Assembly (NCBI GenBank): GCA_919902475.1
Contig: CAKKRA010000246.1
Coordinates: forward strand, 1-12,277
Direction: 5' to 3'
From: Nitrospiria bacterium
GTDB taxonomy: Bacteria > Nitrospirota > CAKKRA01 > 9FT-COMBO-42-15
DNA: 12,277 bases
This document shows positions 6,645-12,277 of this stretch, piece after piece. Below the pieces are notes generated by a model that saw only the letters and a list, made by a program, of their open reading frames with translations, ran no database searches and had not been told where the DNA came from. Position 1 is the stretch's first letter; the number at the start of each line of letters is the position of its first letter. Made by a program: the position numbers and the translations under genes.

Positions 6645-7856
6645 ATGAATACCGCGATGTTAAAAGCAGTAATTTTTCTTATCCTTCTAACTTTTCTTCC
6701 TGCCTTAGCCATTTCACAGACTGAAAAAAATCCAAAGCAGAAACCTGCTATTGAGAAAGAGGCAGCAGCATCCAAATCTGACAGGCCGAGGCCTATGAGG
6801 ATTGGCGTAATCGGCCCTGAAACAGGGGAGATGTCTGTTTACGGCCTAAAGACGCTCGCAGGCGCATCAATTGCTGTTAAAGAGATTAATTCAAAGGGCG
6901 GCGTACTCGGTAAAAAGATAGAGTTATTTAATTACGACGACAAGAATACCAAGGGCGGCGCAGTGAATGCTGCTATTAAATTGATAGAAGAGCATAAGGT
7001 CATCGGGATTATTGCGGCGCCTACAGGCTGGTCATCCTTTGGGCCCACATTTGCAGCAAATGATTCAAAGACTATTTATATAACAGCAGGCACAAGAAGA
7101 AAGCTCGGCAGGAGCGGTAGTTTTATATTCAGGAATTCCCTCCCTGATAATCTGGCAGCAGAGGGCACAATTGCATATTGTGCGGATAAACTCGGTTATA
7201 AAAGATATGCAATAATTACTGCTGTGGAAAATGATTTTTCCCTTCAGCTTACAGCGTATTTTAAAAAGGCTGTTTTTGATAAAAAAGGCGCTGTTGTTGC
7301 AGAGGTTTATACAGGGAGCGGTTATTCAGGTTTTAAAGAAGCTGTCTCTGAGATAAAACAAAAATCAAATGGCAAAGTTGACGCAATTATTTATACAGGA
7401 AGCTCTAAAGAAGGCGCAGAAATTATGGAAGAGGCAAAAAAACAGGACTTGAATGCGCCGCTTGTCGGCGGCACCGACCTGATGTTTCCTGAGTTTTGGG
7501 AGGCTGGCAAGGATGCTGTTATCGGCGCCATTGCTTATAACAGTTTTGCCATTGACAGCAAGTCAAAGGAGGCAGAAAGGTTTATTGAATTGTATAAGAA
7601 GGAAAAGGGCGAGGATCCTGATGCTACTGCGGCATTGGCTTATGATGCTGTGATGCTGCTGTCCGAGGCTATAAAAAAGGCGAAAACAACTGACACCATC
7701 AAGGTCAGAGAGGCGATATTAAGCTTAAAAGGTTTCCGCGGGGCTACAGGCGCAATGAGTTTTGGCATAGGGGGGGAGCCTCTTAAGCATCCTTTTATTT
7801 TCAGGCTTGAAAAGAAAGACAGCGCTTATTCCTTTAATCTTGTTGATGAGAGATAG
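6645..7856 (+). CDS. Periplasmic Leu/Ile/Val-type (Peripla_BP_6) binding protein
   Basis: This 403-residue protein has a Sec signal peptide (residues 1 to about 24, LPALAISQ) and a charged linker rich in Lys, Glu and Ala. A full type I periplasmic binding fold runs from about residue 50: RIGVIGPETGEMSVYG, the cofactor-like GAxxAVKEINSKGG segment, IGIIAAPTGWSSFGP, KRYAIITAVENDF, VDAIIYTGSS and ALAYDAVMLL. It resembles LivJ/LivK and amide or urea binding relatives. I place the start at the ATG 6645, seven bases after GGAGG (6633-6637), rather than at the TTG just before it. No LivHMGF permease or ATPase genes follow. The gene sits 25 bases after the DUF4340 gene, so it may instead work as a sensor or as an accessory of the Gld-type exporter, which is inference. 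The ligand is not predictable. Confidence 0.88.
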   Translation: MNTAMLKAVIFLILLTFLPALAISQTEKNPKQKPAIEKEAAASKSDRPRPMRIGVIGPETGEMSVYGLKTLAGASIAVKEINSKGGVLGKKIELFNYDDKNTKGGAVNAAIKLIEEHKVIGIIAAPTGWSSFGPTFAANDSKTIYITAGTRRKLGRSGSFIFRNSLPDNLAAEGTIAYCADKLGYKRYAIITAVENDFSLQLTAYFKKAVFDKKGAVVAEVYTGSGYSGFKEAVSEIKQKSNGKVDAIIYTGSSKEGAEIMEEAKKQDLNAPLVGGTDLMFPEFWEAGKDAVIGAIAYNSFAIDSKSKEAERFIELYKKEKGEDPDATAALAYDAVMLLSEAIKKAKTTDTIKVREAILSLKGFRGATGAMSFGIGGEPLKHPFIFRLEKKDSAYSFNLVDER

Positions 7857-7878
7857 TGTGGTGTCTCATAAATAACAG

Positions 7879-7903
7879 TCCTTCGCTATTACATAGCTAC
7901 GGA
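7879..7903. repeat. Short imperfect hairpin
   Basis: TCCTTCGCTAT (7879-7889) and ATAGCTACGGA (7893-7903) are complementary at 9 of 11 positions around a 3-base loop. No T-tract follows, so it is not a convincing terminator on its own. It opens the palindrome-rich spacer between the binding-protein gene and the next gene. That spacer (7857-8081) holds this hairpin, two REP-like elements and no convincing gene. Confidence 0.55.
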
Positions 7904-7929
7904 GTAGTGTCGGATAGCTTTACACCTTA

Positions 7930-7962
7930 TGTCATTTCTGCATGCCTCTGGCAGGAATCCAG
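7930..7962. repeat. REP-like element, inverted orientation
   Basis: TGTCATTTCTGC (from 7930) and GCAGGAATCCAG (to 7962) flank CATGCCTCTG. The reverse complement reads CTGGATTCCTGC ... GCAGAAATGACA, which matches the ends of the element at 2275-2334. It is a short copy facing the neighbouring copy at 7977. Confidence 0.7.
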
Positions 7963-7976
7963 TCTTGTCTATTTGT

Positions 7977-8036
7977 GGATTCCCGCTCAAAAACCCCTGA
8001 CAGAAACATTCAGGGGCAGGCTTTGCGGGAATGACA
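7977..8036. repeat. REP-like element, direct orientation
   Basis: GGATTCCCGC (7977-7986) and GCGGGAATGACA (8025-8036) form the outer arms (ATTCCCGC pairs with GCGGGAAT). An inner perfect 7-bp hairpin CCCCTGA/TCAGGGG (7994-8000 with 8010-8016) has a 9-base loop. The architecture of outer arms, inner GC hairpin and GAATGACA end equals that at 2275-2334, with a different inner stem sequence. Confidence 0.78.
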
Positions 8037-8081
8037 CTAAAAGAATGTAAAGAAGTGTTAGGGACAGGACAATAGATATTA

Positions 8082-10388
8082 ATGACGATCGGAATTTTCC
8101 TATTTTCTGCCTCACTTTTACTGCTTGAGATAACCTTTGCACGGTTAAGCTCTGTAATTCTTTCATACCACTATGTGTTCCTTGTACTTTCCACTGCCAT
8201 GTTCGGCCTGGGCATGGGCGGCCTTGCAGCATACTACCTTGCTGATAAGCCTGAGAATGGCAATAAATATCTGACAGTTAGCTGCGTATTATTTGTAGTC
8301 TTTATCCCAATTTTAATACTCTTAATGACATGGCTTCCCTATATATCAAACATCTTCTTTTATGCATTCCTGATGTTTATCCCGTTCTTTTTTGCCGGCA
8401 TCCTTCTCGCTGTAATATTCAGGCTTTATCCTGAGGAGAGCTCAAGGCTCTATGCTGCAGATATATTTGGCGCAGCAGCAGGCGTGGCTGCGGCAATATT
8501 TTTGCTAAGAAAATTTGGCGGAATAAACAGCGCCTTGTTTGCATCAATTACTGCATCCGTTGCTTTGATATTTTTTAAATCCCCTCATACCGACTTTAGT
8601 AAAGGGGGGATTAAAAATATCATCTTGCCTGCTTTTCTGACAGGACTTAGCATTCTTGTTTTTATAACAAATCTCTCTTTTCAGTTTGCCAAAGAGGCGC
8701 CTGTTGGCGACGACCCGATTAAGGATTTAAACAGACTGATTGCAGACCCTGAAAAAGGGGGCGAGATTATTGAAACAAGGTGGAGCGCCTTTGGCCGCAC
8801 AGACCTTGCAAGACATGCAAAGGAAGCAGATGTAATGACGCTGTTTGTTGACGGCACAGCAGGGACTCCTATGTATCGTTTTAATGGAGACATTAAAAAT
8901 CCAGACGGAATTGTAAAGGAGATACCAAAGAGCTTTCCGGGATATTTTCCATTCTTTTTTCTTAAAGATAATGAGAAGGAGAGCGCTTTGATTATTGGAA
9001 GCGGCGGGGGCAGGGATGTGCTTATCGCATTAATGGCAGGTATAAAGGATATAACAGCAGTAGAGGTGAACAGGGAATTAGTAGATATTGTGAAAGGCTA
9101 TTCAAAGTATAACGGCGGCATTTATACAAATTATAAGAATGTAAATATTGTGGTTGATGAAGGCAGGAGCTTTCTAAAGAGGTCAAATCATAAGTATAAT
9201 TCAATAATCCTTACTCTTCCTGTTACAAAGAGCAGCAGGAGCATTGAGGGATATTCATTAACAGAAAGTTTTCTTCTTACAGAGGAGTCTATTATTGATT
9301 ATCTTGAGCATCTGAAGGATGACGGCCAGCTTATTGTATTGATGCATAATAAGATAATGGCATTAAGAATGGTTTCGCTTTCGCTCTCTGCAATGAAAAA
9401 GATAGGCATAGATAATCCTTCTGCAATGAGACACATTTATCTGTTTGGCGATAAACTTCCTTTATTTGTTTTGAGGAAGAGGGCATTCACAGAGGATGAA
9501 ATCGGATTAAGAATGGCAGAGATGCAGAGGCTCGGTTTTGGAGAAGGGATTGTGTTTATGCCGTATAATAAGATTAATGCGCATGATTCAGCAAATAAGG
9601 CATTATTGCTGATTGCAGACGGCGCTGTTTCAATAGAAAAGATAATCAAGGCAACAGACAAGGATATCTCTGCTGTAACAGATGACAGCCCGTTCTTTTA
9701 TAAATTTGAAAAGGGTCTGCCTGATAATGTATTGCTTCTCCTTTATCTTTCAATCATTCTTTGTATTTTAATCGCTGTTCTTCCATTTATAATCGCTAAA
9801 AAAGAAGCGCGTAATTCAAAAACAAATTTTATAAGGCCTGTATTGCTTTTTCTATTATTAGGCGCTGGATTTATGATTCTTGAGGTCTCTTTAATCCAGA
9901 GGTTTATTCTATTTCTGGGTTCTCCTGTGATTTCTATGTCTGTGTTTTTGATTACACTTTTTATCGGCATGTCTTTCGGCAGCTTTTATTCTAACAGGTT
10001 TTCAGGTAACGAGATAAGCTATAAGATAGGCCTATTCTCACTCATAATCGGCGCTGCAATTATTATATACAGCATCCTATTGTCATATCTTTTTGGGCTT
10101 CTTATTGGTTATGGGTTTATTATAAGGGTTATAGCAGCAGCAATGCTTGTTCTGCCGCTCGGTTTTTTGCTGGGCATACCCTTTCCCTCTGGCATAAGGT
10201 TATTAAAGCTGAGAGAAAAAGGGTTTTTAATATCATGGATGTGGGGCATTAACGGCGCTGCCTCTGTACTCGGCTCTGTTCTGGCTGTAGCAGTTGCAAT
10301 AATGGCAGGTTTTACATCTGCCCAGTTTATAAGCGCTGGTTGTTATTTATTTATTGGGTTTTTGTATTTAAACAGGGCTGATAATTAA
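8082..10388 (+). CDS. Polytopic membrane protein with spermidine synthase-like methyltransferase-fold domain
   Basis: This 768-residue protein has about seven membrane segments in residues 1-200 and about seven more after 545. They flank a soluble Rossmann domain resembling spermidine synthase. In that domain GSGGGRD (306-312) is the nucleotide-binding glycine loop, AVEVNRE has the acidic ligand Glu328, and VVDEGRSF has Asp359. The strand where aminopropyltransferases carry the catalytic Asp (D-S-x-D-P) reads YNSIILTLPVTKSS (372 onward), with Thr-Leu-Pro instead, so ordinary spermidine synthesis is unlikely. Fusions of this type are widespread and mostly uncharacterised. The start ATG has only a weak AGGA (8066-8069) and lies 46 bp after the REP-like cluster. 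It may be read through from the ABC operon, or it may have a promoter I cannot see. The function is not known. Confidence 0.83.
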   Translation: MTIGIFLFSASLLLLEITFARLSSVILSYHYVFLVLSTAMFGLGMGGLAAYYLADKPENGNKYLTVSCVLFVVFIPILILLMTWLPYISNIFFYAFLMFIPFFFAGILLAVIFRLYPEESSRLYAADIFGAAAGVAAAIFLLRKFGGINSALFASITASVALIFFKSPHTDFSKGGIKNIILPAFLTGLSILVFITNLSFQFAKEAPVGDDPIKDLNRLIADPEKGGEIIETRWSAFGRTDLARHAKEADVMTLFVDGTAGTPMYRFNGDIKNPDGIVKEIPKSFPGYFPFFFLKDNEKESALIIGSGGGRDVLIALMAGIKDITAVEVNRELVDIVKGYSKYNGGIYTNYKNVNIVVDEGRSFLKRSNHKYNSIILTLPVTKSSRSIEGYSLTESFLLTEESIIDYLEHLKDDGQLIVLMHNKIMALRMVSLSLSAMKKIGIDNPSAMRHIYLFGDKLPLFVLRKRAFTEDEIGLRMAEMQRLGFGEGIVFMPYNKINAHDSANKALLLIADGAVSIEKIIKATDKDISAVTDDSPFFYKFEKGLPDNVLLLLYLSIILCILIAVLPFIIAKKEARNSKTNFIRPVLLFLLLGAGFMILEVSLIQRFILFLGSPVISMSVFLITLFIGMSFGSFYSNRFSGNEISYKIGLFSLIIGAAIIIYSILLSYLFGLLIGYGFIIRVIAAAMLVLPLGFLLGIPFPSGIRLLKLREKGFLISWMWGINGAASVLGSVLAVAVAIMAGFTSAQFISAGCYLFIGFLYLNRADN
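8571..8618. repeat. Palindromic repeat embedded in a coding sequence
   Basis: TTTTTTAAATCCCC (8571-8584) and GGGGGGATTAAAAAT (8604-8618) are near-complementary, and CTTTAGTAAAG lies inside (8594-8604). It encodes the hydrophilic stretch FKSPHTDFSKGGIKN (codons 8574-8618) between two predicted membrane segments of the spermidine synthase-like protein. It resembles AATCCCCCTTT..AAAGGGGGATT dispersed repeats, remembered rather than searched. It keeps the frame. Confidence 0.55.
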
Positions 10389-10460
10389 CGGATATTCAGA
10401 TAAACAGTATATGTCTTGTAACTACTTGATAATATTGGAAATAAGAATTAACTTTTTTTC

Positions 10461-10489
10461 TTGACAAATTTAATTGAATAATCTAATAT
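10461..10489 (+). promoter_or_regulatory. Putative sigma70-type promoter of the NosZ-like gene
   Basis: A perfect TTGACA (10461-10466) is followed after exactly 17 bases by TAATAT (10484-10489), within an AT-rich stretch after a T-tract. It predicts a transcript starting near 10496 and a leader of about 200 nt before the start codon at 10696. I see no clear FNR- or NNR-type dyad (TTGAT-N4-ATCAA) next to it. Confidence 0.65.
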
Positions 10490-10496
10490 CTGCTAC

Positions 10497-10695
10497 ACTC
10501 TTTTTAAACGTTGGAGATTATATCTAAATTTACAATAAGGGTTTATAGGGAAGGGAGGTGGTTTTCCTAAAGGGGGAATAGACCCTTGTCAGTTTTATAT
10601 AAATGATAGGGGAAAAAATCATCTGTTTTTTTGGGGCGTTTGGGTAATTGATACCCTCCGCTAAAAGTTGTAAATTGAGAAAGGAGGAATAAGGA
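10497..10695 (+). promoter_or_regulatory. Long, purine-rich 5' leader of the NosZ-like gene
   Basis: The leader is about 200 nt and contains small potential hairpins: AGGGAA with TTTCCT (around 10550-10568), AAGGG/CCCTT (around 10570-10586), ATGAT/ATCAT (10603-10622) followed by a run of seven T, and GGGTA/TACCC (10642-10656). It ends with a strong AAGGAGG (10681-10687) eight bases before the ATG. It matches no riboswitch consensus I recognise. The ATGAT hairpin plus T-run looks terminator-like but its stem is weak. A 14-codon ORF (10603-10647) has no good ribosome binding site. Confidence 0.35.
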
Positions 10696-12277
10696 ATGAA
10701 GAAATTGATTATGTACAGTTTTACGTTAGTTGTTTTACTTGGACTTGCTATTAATCCTTCAATCAGCCTTGCAGCAAGGGCAACTCCAGATTGGCATGTT
10801 GAAGAGGCAGCTCCAAATGATGCACCACTTCAGGACCCAATGATGATGTATAATGCAGGTGGTGTAGACGGTGCGGTTGCAATTATCGGGCAGCCGAGCA
10901 TGAGGACATACAGGCATATCTTGGTTGGTGTAGACCTGCACGAGCCTGTATTCTCCGGTTCAAACGCAGGCAGCAAGAATGGCACACCAGACGGCAAGTA
11001 CCTCTATGTTAATGATAAGGGCGCAAACACCATTGGTGTTATCAATCTCCAGACAAGCTTTATGGAGAGGATTATAGGGCTTCCATTCCCCTTCGGTATC
11101 CACCATATCTCAATGAGCCCGGATGGAAAATTCTTATTTGCAACAGGCGAGCTTACCGGCAAGATGGGCAAGGTTGATATAGCAAGCGGAAAGACAATGG
11201 TGATTGATGTTCCGCCAGCGCCGAGCGCACCAGACTATCTTGATGTAACAAAGGACGGTAAATTCGTATTTTCAGGAAACTATTATCACAGCACAACAAT
11301 GGTCTTCTCAACAGATCCATTCAAGTTGCTTAAAGAGATTCCAGTTGGAAAGAACCCGCACGGGCACGATATAACAGCAGACAATAAGTATGTGCTTGTA
11401 AGCGACAAGCTCTCCTCAACAATGACCATTATTGACATTGCAAAGCAGGCTGTAAAGAAGGTTATCCCAACAGGCGCAGGACCGCTCCACACTGTTGTGG
11501 ATGTTCATCAGGCTGACGGCAAGCCATATATGCCAAAGGCCGGCGTACATGTAACTCCAGACAAGCTTATGTCAAAGTATGCCTACGAAAGCTGCTTTGT
11601 CGCAGACGCTGTTGTTAAGGTTGATTTAAACAAGCTTGAGGTTGTTGATGAGTATCCAGTCCACTACAGGATTGGCCATATCAATATCAGCGCTGACAAC
11701 AGCTATGTTACAGCGCTTAATAAGTTCTCAACAGGACTTTTCAGCCCATCAGGCATTGTCTATCCAGTTAACTTTGAGATGATTGATGTCAGGGAGAACA
11801 GCAAGACCTATGGCAAGACCTTGAAGATTACACCTGTTGACGGCGAGCCTCATAATGCAAAGTCTATCTTTTCATCATTTATTAAAGACTGGACAATGGG
11901 ACAGGCAGAAGAGGCAGGACTGCTAAAAAAGGCAACACCAGCATTGCATCCATTGCATAAAGGCCTATCAAAGGTTTATTATATGCCAAAGGATACAGAA
12001 AAAGCAGGTATTGTGCAAAAAGGCGGCGTAAAAGAGGTTCATATAAGAGGATTCTCCTATGGGTATGTCCCAAGAAACATCAGGGTAAATAAGGGCGACA
12101 AGGTAAGAATCGTATTTACCAACATTGATAAGGCAGCAGGTCTTACAAAGAACCCGGATGTTACTATGGGCTTTACCATACATGGTCCTTACGGCATGCA
12201 GACCAATATCGCAGCGCCTCGCGGCGTATCTGTTGTAACAGAGTTTGTTGCTGATATTGCAGGCGAGTATGAATTCT
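10696..12277 (+). CDS. nosZ: Divergent NosZ-family protein (nitrous oxide reductase-like), 3' end outside window
   Basis: The first 527 residues are visible. A Sec signal peptide (residues 1-26, SLA-A) has no twin-arginine motif, as in Sec-dependent NosZ. The seven-bladed propeller carries NosZ landmarks: VAIIGQPSMRTYRHILV (61-77), DGKYLYVNDKGAN (99-111), GIHHISMS (H136), GKNPHGHD (H222), GPLHT (H265), VHYRIGHIN (H323, H328) and EPHNA (H386). The cupredoxin domain starts near 445 and reaches NIDKAAGL, DVTMGFTIHG and FVADIAGEYEF, ending just before the expected CuA cysteines. NosZ reduces N2O to N2 in the periplasm using CuZ and CuA. Several copper positions differ: DxHHxH is DLHEPV (80-85), GHLH is GHIN, and the CuA His position is Met491. 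The 20-30 residues that normally precede DxHHxH are nearly absent. The family assignment is strong; N2O reductase activity is uncertain. Confidence 0.82.
   Translation, partial: MKKLIMYSFTLVVLLGLAINPSISLAARATPDWHVEEAAPNDAPLQDPMMMYNAGGVDGAVAIIGQPSMRTYRHILVGVDLHEPVFSGSNAGSKNGTPDGKYLYVNDKGANTIGVINLQTSFMERIIGLPFPFGIHHISMSPDGKFLFATGELTGKMGKVDIASGKTMVIDVPPAPSAPDYLDVTKDGKFVFSGNYYHSTTMVFSTDPFKLLKEIPVGKNPHGHDITADNKYVLVSDKLSSTMTIIDIAKQAVKKVIPTGAGPLHTVVDVHQADGKPYMPKAGVHVTPDKLMSKYAYESCFVADAVVKVDLNKLEVVDEYPVHYRIGHINISADNSYVTALNKFSTGLFSPSGIVYPVNFEMIDVRENSKTYGKTLKITPVDGEPHNAKSIFSSFIKDWTMGQAEEAGLLKKATPALHPLHKGLSKVYYMPKDTEKAGIVQKGGVKEVHIRGFSYGYVPRNIRVNKGDKVRIVFTNIDKAAGLTKNPDVTMGFTIHGPYGMQTNIAAPRGVSVVTEFVADIAGEYEF

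Noticed and set aside
7856..8050. 64-codon ORF (GTG start) after the binding-protein gene
   Set aside because: It runs straight through the hairpin and both REP-like elements, has no ribosome binding site, and its protein looks like translated repeat.
10430..10500. Possible FNR/NNR site near the NosZ promoter (TTGAT, TTGAC and TTGAA half-sites)
   Set aside because: The half-sites lack a partner ATCAA at the required spacing, so no dyad is supported.
10603..10647. 14-codon ORF (ATG to TAA) in the NosZ leader, a possible leader peptide
   Set aside because: There is no Shine-Dalgarno at proper distance, and AT-rich leaders produce such ORFs by chance. It is mentioned only under the leader.
1..12277. 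CRISPR arrays, tRNA or rRNA genes, intact insertion sequences
   Set aside because: I saw no regularly spaced direct repeats, no tRNA-like cloverleaf or rRNA sequence, and no transposase gene in the window.

Overview
The window is about 12.3 kb of AT-leaning bacterial DNA. It encodes mostly exported or membrane proteins, and every supported gene lies on the + strand. Arg AGG and Ile ATA codons are frequent, class I c-type cytochromes are abundant, and intergenic palindromes of the type GGATTCCCGC...GCGGGAATGACA occur. Together these suggest an anaerobic or microaerophilic Gram-negative lineage, perhaps Nitrospirota (Thermodesulfovibrionia-like) or a deltaproteobacterial relative. That placement is an inference from style, not a marker-gene assignment.

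Layout. (1) Positions 1-1470 hold the tail of one class I cytochrome c and two further monoheme, secreted cytochromes c. They end at a very strong intrinsic terminator (1513-1558). (2) A separate promoter (TTGACA at 1573) drives a membrane-anchored cytochrome c with an extra CxxC pair (1665-2201). (3) An intergenic patch with two palindromic repeat elements (2213-2334) follows. (4) Positions 2400-6619 are a tightly packed, translationally coupled four-gene unit: ABC-2 ATPase, ABC-2 permease, GldG-like auxiliary protein and DUF4340 protein. A periplasmic Leu/Ile/Val-type binding protein (6645-7856) continues it. (5) A second cluster of palindromic repeats (7879-8036) precedes a large polytopic spermidine-synthase-like protein (8082-10388). 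(6) After a good sigma70-type promoter and a leader of roughly 200 nt, the window ends inside a secreted NosZ-family gene (nitrous oxide reductase-like, from 10696).

How the genes may fit together. The three secreted cytochromes and the anchored one could carry electrons in the periplasm, and a NosZ-type copper enzyme is a natural electron acceptor for them. The ABC-2 ATPase/permease pair resembles NosF/NosY in general type, but its GldG and DUF4340 partners mark it as a Gld-type export or envelope system, and no NosD or NosL is visible. A functional link to NosZ is therefore unproven.

The most notable item is the NosZ-like protein. The overall fold signature is clear, but several positions that normally bind the CuZ and CuA centres are changed: DxHHxH reads DLHEPV, GHLH reads GHIN, and the CuA His position reads Met. 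The segment before DxHHxH is also much shorter. It is either a deeply divergent N2O reductase lineage or a NosZ homologue with a different chemistry. The CuA cysteines would lie just past the window edge and cannot be seen.
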